Positions 25,480 to 34,987 of a stretch of DNA of 64,000 nt are shown in pieces. Origin of the DNA: an uncultured Cytophagales bacterium (GTDB taxonomy: Bacteria > Bacteroidota > Bacteroidia > Cytophagales > Cyclobacteriaceae); assembly GCA_913057175.1 (NCBI GenBank), contig CAJXNP010000012.1:62001-126000 (forward strand), in the 5' to 3' direction. Made by a program: the position numbers and the translations under genes. The notes below the pieces were generated by a model. That model did no database searches, had not been told where the DNA came from, and saw nothing but the letters and a program-made list of their open reading frames with translations. Each line of letters begins with the position of its first letter. The first letter of the stretch is position 1.

Positions 25480-25534
25480 TTTCTCGATGCATTTCTTTAA
25501 AGCTGCAAAAATAAGGTTTTATTATAATTTTCAT

Positions 25535-27322
25535 TTACTTAATATCAATCCCCATTTTCTTCATCAGTTCTATTGCATTAAAACTGGTACACGCACCTTT
25601 CTGCAATTTGTAATCGAAGAAGATCTCATTATTCACAATGCTGCTGTTAAAGCTATAATTCTTAATTTTTGGATTAGTCTGAGTGAGCGTTTGAAGTTCC
25701 AAATCGTGGGTGGATACCAAACCAATGGCATTGGACCTGCTCAATTGTTCGATCAGGGTTACGGCGCCTTTATGTCGGTCATGGCTGTTGGTGCCTTTTA
25801 AAATTTCATCCAATAAGTAAAAGGTGAGCTTTTTATCATTTAATGTTTGGATCAAAGATCTGATCCTGATCAGTTCGGCATAAAAGGTAGAAACATTTTC
25901 CTTCAGGTTATCTTTCGTCCGCATACTGGAAAACATCTCACAAGGATAGAAATCCATCTTTTCAGCGCAAACTGGCATACCACACTGAGCTAATATGAGG
26001 TTCACACCAATTGCCCTGAGAAAGGTGCTTTTTCCTGCCATATTTGAACCGGTGATAAGGGAGGAAGAACCTACACCATTCATCTCAAAATCATTGTTGA
26101 CCCGTACTGATTCATCGATAAGAGGGTGACCGATATTTTTTACCATGAGACAAACTTCGGATTCTGAAATCGTAGGAAAGTCAAAGCCCGGATGGCTATA
26201 TGAAAATGCGGTGTATGAAAACAACGTCTCAAAACACCCCAAAGTTTGAAACCATATTTCTATTTCATTCTTGTTGTTATGTTTCCATTTTTCTGCCAAA
26301 TAGAGGAATAAAATATCAAGCATAAAAAAGGAATTGACCAGGGCATAAAACATGTTGCCACGATTAACAAACAAATCCACAATCCGACGCAATCTTTTAA
26401 TTTCGTGGGAAGAGTTGGTTGAATGATGGATAAATTTTGACTGAAGGTTGCGAAGATATTCATTAGCAAAACTCTCCTTTTCAATCAGCCTGATCATTTC
26501 AAATCTGGCGTTAAGCTCATCCTGAACCTTTATCATTGCGGTGGTCAGATTTTGCATGGTTTTTAATTTTGGACCAAGCACGGATGCGCTAATAAATAGG
26601 AAGCTGAAAAGCCATAAAAAGCTAATGCTTCCTATCACTACAAAATATGAAGTGATCAGGATAAGGATCCAGACAACAGCCATTATGACAATCAAAAGAT
26701 TCAAGTTTTTGGTCCTTTCACTGCTTTGAATCCATTCAAGAAATACAGCAAAGTTGGATTTTTCTTTTTTTACATTTGTTCTTCCGTAACTTTCGAGATT
26801 TTGTCGCCAGTCCAGTTTGTCTTTCAGTTCTTTTATAGCCGCATGACGGTTCTTGATTTCCCTTGGATTTTGATGAATTAAAAGGTCTTTAGCCAACTGG
26901 TTTTTCCCTTCGTCAGTGGTACACCTTGAAACTAACTGATAAATAGAATGTTGCCCAAAAATGTCGAGATCGTAAGCATAGGGATGATCGGGGAAAAGAT
27001 ATTTCTCCCCGGTTTCAAATTTGCTTAAATCAAGTTTAAGTCTTTGTATTTCCTCCTGATTAATTTTGGATAATGTTTTATAAAAATCCTTTTTATACCG
27101 GGCTCTTTGATGCTTTTTAACCAGCATACCAAATACAAAAAAGAAAAGGACCAAAAAAAGTATGGAGATTAAGTATAGTTCAAAACGGATGAAAATGATT
27201 AAAATAGCGGCAAATAACAGAAATGAAATGATTCTTAGCCAGGAAAGATTGGTCGATCTGTCCCGGTATAAGTCGGAAAGGTTTTGAAATTTTTTGACCC
27301 GGTCCTGAAAAATCGAAAGCAT
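25535..27322 (-). CDS. membrane-anchored MutS-family ATPase
   Basis: 595 residues. The C-terminal third is a MutS domain V ATPase: GSNMAGKST (Walker A, near residue 428), a FSSMRTKDNLKENVSTFYAE loop, FYLLDEILKGTNSHDR (Walker B, near 499) and the STHD switch near 533. There is no mismatch-recognition domain I. The N-terminal half instead has two transmembrane hairpins (about residues 27-68 and 207-246), separated by charged helical segments. Proteins of this layout are common in Bacteroidota but their role is not known. They are distinct from MutS1 and from the MutS2 found at 41.9 kb. They probably act at the inner membrane. Confidence 0.87.
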   Translation of the reverse strand: MLSIFQDRVKKFQNLSDLYRDRSTNLSWLRIISFLLFAAILIIFIRFELYLISILFLVLFFFVFGMLVKKHQRARYKKDFYKTLSKINQEEIQRLKLDLSKFETGEKYLFPDHPYAYDLDIFGQHSIYQLVSRCTTDEGKNQLAKDLLIHQNPREIKNRHAAIKELKDKLDWRQNLESYGRTNVKKEKSNFAVFLEWIQSSERTKNLNLLIVIMAVVWILILITSYFVVIGSISFLWLFSFLFISASVLGPKLKTMQNLTTAMIKVQDELNARFEMIRLIEKESFANEYLRNLQSKFIHHSTNSSHEIKRLRRIVDLFVNRGNMFYALVNSFFMLDILFLYLAEKWKHNNKNEIEIWFQTLGCFETLFSYTAFSYSHPGFDFPTISESEVCLMVKNIGHPLIDESVRVNNDFEMNGVGSSSLITGSNMAGKSTFLRAIGVNLILAQCGMPVCAEKMDFYPCEMFSSMRTKDNLKENVSTFYAELIRIRSLIQTLNDKKLTFYLLDEILKGTNSHDRHKGAVTLIEQLSRSNAIGLVSTHDLELQTLTQTNPKIKNYSFNSSIVNNEIFFDYKLQKGACTSFNAIELMKKMGIDIK

Positions 27323-27409
27323 GGTTGAATGAATGGTTTAGAAAGTGAATATTAAAAGAAAAATCTACAACTTAGTTATCCAAAAGAATTTACAAGCTAA
27401 AAATATAAA

Positions 27410-28006
27410 ATGAATAGCATTGCAGCGATTGTACTAGCGGCGGGATCAAGCAGCCGATTGGGTCAACCCAAGCAATTGTTAAAAGTCAGAGGGAAATCTC
27501 TCGTAGGAATTGCCGTGGAAAATTGTTTGAATTCCGGAATTGACAGGGCAATTGTGGTATTAGGCTTTAATAATGAAGCAGTAGTTGAAGTACTAAGGGA
27601 TTACCCTGTTAAAACCCTGGTCAATCAAAATTGGGAAAAAGGAATGGGCCATTCGCTTTCTTTCGGTTTGAATCATTTGACTTCACTTTGGCCGGATATT
27701 GATGGTCTCCTTATCCAGCTTTGCGATCAACCATTTATTCCTGAAAGCCACTTTGTTAAACTGATTCATTTATTTTTAAAAGGGGAAAAATCAATAATCG
27801 CCTCCCTCTACAAAGATACTTTTGGCCCGCCACTAATTTGCGATAAAAGATATTTTCCGGAATTGGAAAAATTGGATGGAGATAAAGGTGCAAAAAGCAT
27901 TTTTCAAAAATATAAGGAAGAATTGTACCTTGAGCCCTGTCCGGAATGTGCTGCGGATATAGATAAACCTGAAGATTTGGAACTTATCAGAAAGAAATCA
28001 GGTTGA
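27410..28006 (+). CDS. MocA/MobA-like nucleotidyltransferase (molybdenum cofactor cytidylyltransferase family)
   Basis: 198 residues. The N-terminal VLAAGSSSRLGQPKQLL is the NTP-binding loop of MobA/MocA-type transferases. LIQLCDQPFIPESHF carries the metal-binding Asp, and GDKGAKSIFQKY is the late block. MocA adds CMP to molybdopterin for xanthine-dehydrogenase-type enzymes. No molybdoenzyme gene is in the window, so the acceptor could differ. It is divergent from the MutS-like gene. Confidence 0.87.
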   Translation: MNSIAAIVLAAGSSSRLGQPKQLLKVRGKSLVGIAVENCLNSGIDRAIVVLGFNNEAVVEVLRDYPVKTLVNQNWEKGMGHSLSFGLNHLTSLWPDIDGLLIQLCDQPFIPESHFVKLIHLFLKGEKSIIASLYKDTFGPPLICDKRYFPELEKLDGDKGAKSIFQKYKEELYLEPCPECAADIDKPEDLELIRKKSG

Positions 28007-28221
28007 TATTCTTCCGGTTAATAGTTGGTAGATTATTAAAAACTTACATTAGTTTTTGGTTAATATTTTGCTTTATTTGACTTTTTAAGAAATTAAATTC
28101 AATTTAATATTGGAATAGTTAAATTTTTTAAGGATAGATTTTTTCGAATTGTTTTAATCCAGTCATTTCCACTGATTTTTTATATGACTCATTAAGACTT
28201 TTTAATTTAAAACTCAAAATT

Positions 28222-30204
28222 ATGTTACATCACACTTCAAAATTGTTAGTGATACTATTTTTTCTGGTATCAGCAAATGTCTTCTGTCAACCTGATATGA
28301 AATTCGGAAAGGTTTCGAAAGAAGAAATTGAAATAAAGGAATACGCATTAGATCCTTCCGCTGAAGCGGTTGTATTATTTGACTACGGAAGCGCACAATT
28401 GGATTATTCAATGAATCAAGGCTGGAGGGTTAATTTTAAAAGGCACTGCCGCATCAAAATATTCAATTCGACAGGTTTCGATTGGGCAACTGTATCAATC
28501 CCACTTTATGATTATAATGGTATCGAGGATGATGCCGGGGTGATAAAGGGGTATACTTATAATTTGGAAAATGGTGAAATTACCAAAACCAAATTGGGGA
28601 AAGAAAATAAGTTTACTGAGCAACTGAGCAAGAGGTGGAAAGCACAGAAATTTACTATGCCGGATGTGAAGGAAGGATCGGTCATTGAATTTACTTATAC
28701 GATTTCTTCGGATTATTATTCAGAAATCCGTGACTGGCACTTTCAAAAGCCTATACCTATTATGTGGAGTGAATATACAGTTAAGTACCCTGAGTATTTT
28801 AATTACCTGCATTTATCGCAAGGTTTCGAGCAGTTTCATACCTATGAGACAAAAACCGAAGGAGGTTCTCTCAATGCGGGAAACGGTCAATCACTTAGTT
28901 ATTCTACAAAGGTTTTCCATTGGGCAGTTAAAGATATGCCTGCATTGAAGGATGAAAAATTCATATCAGATGCCAGTAATTTCTATCAACATGTGGAGTT
29001 TCAACTTGCCGACATCAACACTCCATGGAATGGTTATGAACCGGTACTGGGCACCTGGGAGAAAATTAATATTGAGCTGTTGAACAGTGATAAATTTGGC
29101 AACCAACTACGTCCAAAAGGTTTTTATAAAGATGTAATTGACAATATAAATTCTAAAACAGATAAACCCACTGAAAAAGTAGAGATGGTATTTCGCTATG
29201 TAAGTGACAATATCAAATGGAATAAAAGGAATACGTATTGGCCTGACGATAATACAAAGAAAGCATTCGATGAAAAGACTGGTAATTCCGCCCAAATCAA
29301 TATGCTGTTAATTTCCATGCTGAAATCCATGGATATCCAGGCCTATCCGGTGATCATGAGTACAAGGGAATATGGATTGATCAATCCGGTACACCCGATT
29401 CTGGATAAGTATAATTATTTGATTGCAGAAGTGATCGTGGATGGCAAGTCCATTTTACTTGATGCCACGGAAAGAAACCTGCCACTGGGCATGCTTCCCA
29501 GCCGGTCATTGAATCAGCTTGGCCGAAGGATTTGCAAGGAGAATCCGGGGTGGGTGAACCTGGAACCAGGATTTGCATATGATGTACTGAATTTTTATAC
29601 CGCTGTGATTAGCGAGGATGGGCAGTTGACAGGACAGGGACAGCGTAAAAAGGATGGATATAGCGCTCGAAATGTGAGGAATAAGATTGACCAGGACGGT
29701 CAGGATAAGTACATCGAAAGTGTAAAGGAGAAATTACCTGATTGGTCGATTGAAAACTACAATATTGAAAATTATGATGATGTGTATTCCAGCGTTAAAG
29801 AGAAATTTGATTTTTCAGTTGAAAATGCGGTTATGGCTGCGGGGAATATGATGTATGTCAATCCAATCTTTGATCGGGAGGAGAATGAAAATCCATTCAA
29901 AAAGGATGTTAGAAAGCTTCCGATTGATTTTGTCTACCCGGTTCATGAAAAATACATTGTAAACTTTGATGTACCAGAGGGATACGATATCGAGGAAATA
30001 CCTGAAAGTATTTCTCTCACAACTCCTGACAATTCTTGTTCTTTTGTCTACCATGTTAAAAAATTTGGCAATAAAATTCAGGTCAATTACGATTTCAATG
30101 TTAACAGATCATTTTATGGTTCGCAGGAATATGGTCAACTCAAAGAATTTTTTGATATCGTTTATAGCAAGACAGAAGAACAATTAGTCTTAAAGAAATT
30201 ATAA
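28222..30204 (+). CDS. secreted DUF3857/transglutaminase-like protein with degenerate active site
   Basis: 660 residues with a signal peptide ending near residue 22 (ANVFCQ). The N-terminal DUF3857 part runs to about residue 260, and a transglutaminase-like domain spans about 300-430. At the position of the catalytic Cys there is Ser (GNSAQINMLLISMLKS). The usual His of the FNH motif is Tyr (YNYLIAEV), and only the Asp is kept (LLDATE). It therefore probably binds rather than cleaves or links. A DUF3858-type beta domain ends the chain. The next gene, five bases on, encodes a relative with Cys and His intact, so the two may work as a pair in the periplasm. Confidence 0.85.
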   Translation: MLHHTSKLLVILFFLVSANVFCQPDMKFGKVSKEEIEIKEYALDPSAEAVVLFDYGSAQLDYSMNQGWRVNFKRHCRIKIFNSTGFDWATVSIPLYDYNGIEDDAGVIKGYTYNLENGEITKTKLGKENKFTEQLSKRWKAQKFTMPDVKEGSVIEFTYTISSDYYSEIRDWHFQKPIPIMWSEYTVKYPEYFNYLHLSQGFEQFHTYETKTEGGSLNAGNGQSLSYSTKVFHWAVKDMPALKDEKFISDASNFYQHVEFQLADINTPWNGYEPVLGTWEKINIELLNSDKFGNQLRPKGFYKDVIDNINSKTDKPTEKVEMVFRYVSDNIKWNKRNTYWPDDNTKKAFDEKTGNSAQINMLLISMLKSMDIQAYPVIMSTREYGLINPVHPILDKYNYLIAEVIVDGKSILLDATERNLPLGMLPSRSLNQLGRRICKENPGWVNLEPGFAYDVLNFYTAVISEDGQLTGQGQRKKDGYSARNVRNKIDQDGQDKYIESVKEKLPDWSIENYNIENYDDVYSSVKEKFDFSVENAVMAAGNMMYVNPIFDREENENPFKKDVRKLPIDFVYPVHEKYIVNFDVPEGYDIEEIPESISLTTPDNSCSFVYHVKKFGNKIQVNYDFNVNRSFYGSQEYGQLKEFFDIVYSKTEEQLVLKKL

Positions 30205-30208
30205 TTTC

Positions 30209-32131
30209 ATGATGATGAAAAGACAGATTATCGCAATCTTAGCAGGTCTATTGTTCATGCCGTTTATTTCAAAGGCTTTCAATGATAATCCTGCCTATAG
30301 CATAGATAACATTCCGGAAAATTTGTTTATTAATAGCCATACGATTGTGAGAGAGCATGAAATGAAATTCACGATTGTTGATGAAGGTAATTCCAGGTTA
30401 AAGGTCAAGGTGGTAAAAACAATTTTGAATAAAAAAGGGGATCACAACAATGCCCTCACAGTTTTCTACGACAAATTTGTATCAATTAATAGCTTGAGTG
30501 GGAAACTATATGACAGGAATGGTAAGTATATCAGAAAACTAAAAAATTCAGATATCGAAGATTACAGCGCGGTTTCCAGCTTCTCAATTTATGAAGATAG
30601 CCGGGTAAAGCATGCACGCATTTTCTATTCAGACTACCCATATACCGTTGAATTTGAGTATGAAGTGACCAAAAAAAGCATGCTTTATTATCCGGGCTGG
30701 AGTCCGGTAAACACACATTCAATTTCCGTTGAAAATTCCTCGTTTGTTGTTGAAGCTGCTTCAAATTTTGATTTTCGCTATCGCGAATACAATTTGGAGC
30801 AACCTGCTCAAGTTTCAATTTCCGGTGGCATAAAAACACATACCTGGCAAATAAAGAATTTTCAAGGATTTGAGTATGAATCAAACATGCCGGAGATGTC
30901 TGAAGTTTTTCCAAGGGTGTATCTGGCTCCTAATAGATTTGATTTTGATGGGATTCCCGGCGACGGCAGTACATGGAAGTCTCTTGGAGAATTTATATGG
31001 AAATTAAACAATGGCCGTGATGAAATACCTGAAACTGTTAAGAGTGATTTACGGGAGCTTACATCCGGTCTAAATTCCGATAAGGAAAAAATAAAAGCTA
31101 TTTACCAGTACCTTCAAAATACTACAAGGTATGTCAGCATCCAGTTGGGAATCGGTGGATTTCAGCCATTTACAGCTGAATATGTTAAGCAAAATGGATA
31201 TGGAGATTGCAAAGCACTGACAAATTATATGTACTCATTATTGAAAAGCATTGGCATACCATCGGTTTATACCTTAGTAAAAGCCGGAGATGATGAGCCT
31301 GATATTAAATATGATTTTCCAATGAATCAGTTTAACCATGTCATCTTATGTGTTCCAAACAAGGGGGATACTGTTTGGTTAGAGTGTACAAGTCAGACCA
31401 ACCCATTTGGTTATCTCGGTACTTTCACGATGGACAGGCATGTGCTTTTTATTACCAAAGAAGGTGGGAAAATTGGAAAAACACCGTCTTTCGGTTATGA
31501 CAAAAACCTTCAATACAGAAAAGGTGTGGTAAAACTTTTTGAGAATGGCAGCGCCAATTCCAATGTCGTGACAAATTATTCAGGATTGCAATACGAAAAT
31601 GTATCCTGGACACTGAATGAAGGTAAAGAAGAGCAAAAAAAGTTTATCTATGAAAGTGTTGATCTACCAAGTTTCGAATTGAAGGATTTTGCTTTTTCAT
31701 GTGATAAATCTCCATATCCTAAAGCAGAACAGAATTTGGAACTGGAAATACGAAGATTTGCAACTGTTAGTGGTCAGCGGATCTTTTTTCAACCAAACCT
31801 AATGAACAGGCAATCCAAAATGGATAAGCCCATGAAAGAGAGGAAATTTGACCTGGAATTGACTTTCCCTTATCTTGATATTGATACTATTGTTTATAAC
31901 ATTCCCGAAAACTATCACCTGGAATTTTTACCTGGGGAAATTAATATCAAATCCGATTTTGGTAGCTACTATTCAAAGGTAATCCAACAGGAAGGGCAGG
32001 TAATTTATATACGGGAAAGGAAAAAATATGAGGGAATCTACTCCGCAGAAAAGTACAATGATTTCGTCAAATTTATGAACGACATCGCTGAAGCGGACAA
32101 GCAAAAATTGGTTTTAGTAAAGGAGACGTGA
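30209..32131 (+). CDS. secreted DUF3857/transglutaminase-like protein, catalytic Cys and His present
   Basis: 640 residues with a signal peptide (about 1-23). It has the same layout as its upstream neighbour: a DUF3857 beta domain, a transglutaminase-like domain, then a DUF3858-like end. Here the core residues remain: NGYGDCKALTNYMYSLLK has the nucleophile Cys, FNHVILC the His, and VWLECTSQTNPFGYL has Glu where Asp is usual. It could act as a periplasmic protease or amidase on peptide or protein substrates; no substrate is known. Transcription ends at the bidirectional terminator 20 bases downstream. Confidence 0.87.
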   Translation: MMMKRQIIAILAGLLFMPFISKAFNDNPAYSIDNIPENLFINSHTIVREHEMKFTIVDEGNSRLKVKVVKTILNKKGDHNNALTVFYDKFVSINSLSGKLYDRNGKYIRKLKNSDIEDYSAVSSFSIYEDSRVKHARIFYSDYPYTVEFEYEVTKKSMLYYPGWSPVNTHSISVENSSFVVEAASNFDFRYREYNLEQPAQVSISGGIKTHTWQIKNFQGFEYESNMPEMSEVFPRVYLAPNRFDFDGIPGDGSTWKSLGEFIWKLNNGRDEIPETVKSDLRELTSGLNSDKEKIKAIYQYLQNTTRYVSIQLGIGGFQPFTAEYVKQNGYGDCKALTNYMYSLLKSIGIPSVYTLVKAGDDEPDIKYDFPMNQFNHVILCVPNKGDTVWLECTSQTNPFGYLGTFTMDRHVLFITKEGGKIGKTPSFGYDKNLQYRKGVVKLFENGSANSNVVTNYSGLQYENVSWTLNEGKEEQKKFIYESVDLPSFELKDFAFSCDKSPYPKAEQNLELEIRRFATVSGQRIFFQPNLMNRQSKMDKPMKERKFDLELTFPYLDIDTIVYNIPENYHLEFLPGEINIKSDFGSYYSKVIQQEGQVIYIRERKKYEGIYSAEKYNDFVKFMNDIAEADKQKLVLVKET

Positions 32132-32153
32132 TATGTAAAAAGTTAGTATTCAC

Positions 32154-32197
32154 AAAAAAAAGAGGCTGAAGGATTTCAATTTCAGCCTCTTTTTTTA
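32154..32197. terminator. bidirectional intrinsic terminator
   Basis: A perfect 10-base stem, AGAGGCTGAA (32161-32170) with TTCAGCCTCT (32181-32190), has a 10-base loop. It is flanked by an A run on the left and a T run on the right, so a U tract follows the stem on both strands. It separates the transglutaminase-like pair from the convergent barrel-like gene. Confidence 0.92.
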
Positions 32198-32211
32198 TGG
32201 ACAGCAATTAG

Positions 32212-33105
32212 TTAAAACTTTCCAAACTTCAGTGTCAGGAAATAATTCCAGTCGTCAAAAGCATTTGCATCCGTATTAACTAATTCAAGGTCTTGTGTAA
32301 TTCTGTAGGTAGCACCCATAGCTACCCTAAAGCTCCTTGCAACGTTTAGTTCTATTCCAACTCCTGGTTCGAAGTACCAGTATACATCATCGTCAACCAG
32401 GTAACTGTCGTGATAGTAGGTTTGCTCCCAATCCGTAACATATCCCAACCATCCGGCGCCACTAGCTATTGGAAAGGTGACATGAACTATATTGTTTGAA
32501 AATAGTATCGGCTCGATGAAGAGCCCGCCATATCCTCCCACTGCACGTGTGTTGAATATGGGATCTATGTCAGGGTATTCACCAGTTGGAATGATACCAT
32601 AGCCCTCAATTCCAATTGCTACCGTACGATTAATGATCCATCCTCCCCGAATACCCGCCAGTACAATATTTTTATCATTGAATTTTGTGGCTTTAAAAGA
32701 CAAGGCGCCAAAGCCTCCGGAATGCTTATTTCCATCTGACAGTGTTTGAATTTCCTCTTGCTGTTGTTTTCGTATTTCTGCTTTAGAGGGAGAGGACGGC
32801 TCCGGACTCACGGTTAATGTTTCGGTCCATACAGAATCATTGATTTCACTGGCCTGAACTTCACCCGAGAGATTACCTTGTGCGTTGCTTGGAGTGACAC
32901 TTCTCACCCCATTGCTCATGGGGTCCAGGGTAAAACTTTTAGGAATTATTTCTACAGAATCCTTTTTTTCTTCCTCTGTGTAGACACTCTGCTCTTTTAA
33001 TTCTGCATTTTTATCTTCCTTTTTTTCAACGTTCTCATCCTGAGAAAAAGACTGCACTCCTATGCTCAACAAAAAAAACAGTACAACAATTCGCTTCATT
33101 TTCAA
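32212..33105 (-). CDS. putative outer-membrane beta-barrel-like protein
   Basis: 297 residues with a signal peptide (ending SFSQ). Residues 24-135 are low-complexity, rich in Lys, Glu and Ser. From about residue 140 the chain alternates short strands with aromatic ends (GGFGALSFKATKF, then GGWIINRTVAIGIEGYG, then YWYFEPGVGIELNVAR), ending in FLTLKFGKF, whose terminal Phe fits an outer-membrane barrel of eight or so strands. The family is not identified. It sits 61 bases downstream of the ctpA-type protease, so cotranscription is possible. Confidence 0.72.
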   Translation of the reverse strand: MKMKRIVVLFFLLSIGVQSFSQDENVEKKEDKNAELKEQSVYTEEEKKDSVEIIPKSFTLDPMSNGVRSVTPSNAQGNLSGEVQASEINDSVWTETLTVSPEPSSPSKAEIRKQQQEEIQTLSDGNKHSGGFGALSFKATKFNDKNIVLAGIRGGWIINRTVAIGIEGYGIIPTGEYPDIDPIFNTRAVGGYGGLFIEPILFSNNIVHVTFPIASGAGWLGYVTDWEQTYYHDSYLVDDDVYWYFEPGVGIELNVARSFRVAMGATYRITQDLELVNTDANAFDDWNYFLTLKFGKF

Positions 33106-33166
33106 ATTTTTACCTTAAAGACAGTAGTCTTGATAAAAAGGTTTCCAATTGAATAAAATAAATTGT

Positions 33167-34795
33167 CTAGTAACTTTTTGCCAGCTTTTCTGCTTCGTTG
33201 AAGAATCCCAGAGCATACTGAAGGATTTCATTAGATTCATTGATAACCGGATAGAAATATTCATTTCCCCAGATACCTTTCGCGATTTCAGCTTTCGCCC
33301 GGAGTTTGATCAAATCTTTTGAACGTTCGAACCCTTTTTCATCAAATTCTACTTTGACGCTTTCGCCTGTTTTGACTAATTCATCAAGCATGTCGTCGGT
33401 GATTTCAAAATTGTTAAGGTATTCGTCAAAAGTCATCTTTTCCAGCTTCTTTTTATTCTTGTCCTGGTATTTCAAGGTGAATTCACGCATAGCATTTGAG
33501 TAAATCAATTTGCTGATATATGCAGAATTTTCAGCAGTATCCAATGCAACAAAAACATCCGGCATGATACCTCCACCACCGTAAACCGTACGGCCATGTT
33601 TCGTGTGGTACTTTAATGAATCAACGAACTTGATGCTATCTTCATGGAAATACTCGCCATGTGTGAAGCGTTTTCTCTGATCAGAATAGTAATCATTTAG
33701 ATCTTCTCCGAACGGTTTTTGGATAGATCTGCCACTAGGTGTATAGTATCGGCTGATTGTCAATCTTAATTCGCTTCCATCCGATAGTCGGATAGGCTGC
33801 TGCACCAATCCCTTTCCAAATGACCTTCTTCCAACGATGAGTGCCCGGTCATTATCCTGAAGGGCTCCTGCGACAATTTCAGATCCTGATGCACTTCCTT
33901 CGTCTATTAAGACGATTACTGGCCCATCTTCAAATTTACCTTCACGGGTAGCCCTAAATTCAGCACTGAATCGCTTTTCTTTTCCATCCTGAGATACAAT
34001 AACAACATCTCCACTTAGCATCTCATCAGCCATATTGATTGCACGGTCCATGTATCCACCAGGATTATTTTGAAGGTCGAGAACAAGCTTTTTCATTCCT
34101 TCAGCTTTTAATTCGCTGAGAGCTTCGACAAATTCATCATAAGTAGTAGCTGCAAAGCGTGAAACTTTAATGTACCCGATTTCATCATCGATCATGTATG
34201 AAGTATCCACAGAGAATTGCGGTATTTTGTCCCTAACAATGGTAAAAGGAATGAGCTCAACAGAGTTTCTTCGTTTTATTTCTACTTCAACTTCGGTACC
34301 TTTTTCTCCTCTCAACCGGTCAATAACTCCTCGATTGGTTATACCAATTCCGGCAACATTCTCGCCATCAACAGATATTATTTTATCACCTGCCTGCAGT
34401 CCTACACTTTCTGAGGGGCCACCTGAAAGGGGTGCAACTACGTAAATGGTATCTTTGATAATGTTGAATTCTATTCCGATTCCTTCGAATTCACCTCTCA
34501 GCTCTTCATTGGAAAGTTTGGCTTCTTCTTCGGGGATATAAACCGTATGTGGATCAAGGTCTTCCAACATTTTTACAATGGCAGTTTCCACAAGTTCTTC
34601 ATTGTTGACCTCATCGACATAAGCCTGATCGATGGCATTCAGAACTTCACGGAATTTCATGATACTGGAAAGCAACGATCCGTCTTTTTGGTCATTTTTA
34701 GCTATACCTGCTCCGAGTAGTATTCCTGCTGCTAAACCTATGGCAAGGATGATCGGAATTTTTATTTGAAATTTGGTGTTTTTAATCTTACTCAC
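33167..34795 (-). CDS. C-terminal processing peptidase (S41 family, CtpA/Prc type)
   Basis: 542 residues with an N-terminal membrane anchor (IPIILAIGLAAGILLGAGIA). A PDZ domain lies near residues 85-165 (GFEGIGIEF-like start, then VGLQAGDKIISVDGENV). The peptidase S41 core follows: GYIKVSRFAATTY, then LDLQNNPGGYMDRAI, then the catalytic Ser in EGSASGSEIVAGALQ (near residue 300), then Lys in SFGKGLVQ (near 325). The enzyme cuts C-termini of periplasmic proteins. A C-terminal extension of about 140 residues after the core is usual in Bacteroidota members. Confidence 0.95.
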   Translation of the reverse strand: MSKIKNTKFQIKIPIILAIGLAAGILLGAGIAKNDQKDGSLLSSIMKFREVLNAIDQAYVDEVNNEELVETAIVKMLEDLDPHTVYIPEEEAKLSNEELRGEFEGIGIEFNIIKDTIYVVAPLSGGPSESVGLQAGDKIISVDGENVAGIGITNRGVIDRLRGEKGTEVEVEIKRRNSVELIPFTIVRDKIPQFSVDTSYMIDDEIGYIKVSRFAATTYDEFVEALSELKAEGMKKLVLDLQNNPGGYMDRAINMADEMLSGDVVIVSQDGKEKRFSAEFRATREGKFEDGPVIVLIDEGSASGSEIVAGALQDNDRALIVGRRSFGKGLVQQPIRLSDGSELRLTISRYYTPSGRSIQKPFGEDLNDYYSDQRKRFTHGEYFHEDSIKFVDSLKYHTKHGRTVYGGGGIMPDVFVALDTAENSAYISKLIYSNAMREFTLKYQDKNKKKLEKMTFDEYLNNFEITDDMLDELVKTGESVKVEFDEKGFERSKDLIKLRAKAEIAKGIWGNEYFYPVINESNEILQYALGFFNEAEKLAKSY

Positions 34796-34957
34796 AATGT
34801 CAGCTATTTAAATTTTGATGATTCAAACTGCTAATATACGCAATGATTTCACGAATATTTGGCAATTATTTAATATATGTCCAATTTCGGGTTACGAATG
34901 GTTAGAGAATTAGTTTAATTAATTAGTCAATGTGTATTAACCTAAGTTTCAAACCTT

Positions 34958-34965
34958 TATATTTG
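34958..34965 (+). promoter_or_regulatory. -7 promoter box (TATATTTG) ahead of the RIC-like gene
   Basis: The box matches the Bacteroidota -7 consensus TAnnTTTG and lies 22 bases before the start of the hemerythrin-like gene. The -33 element is not clear. Confidence 0.4.
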
Positions 34966-34987
34966 TAGATTGTTATCCGGATATTAA

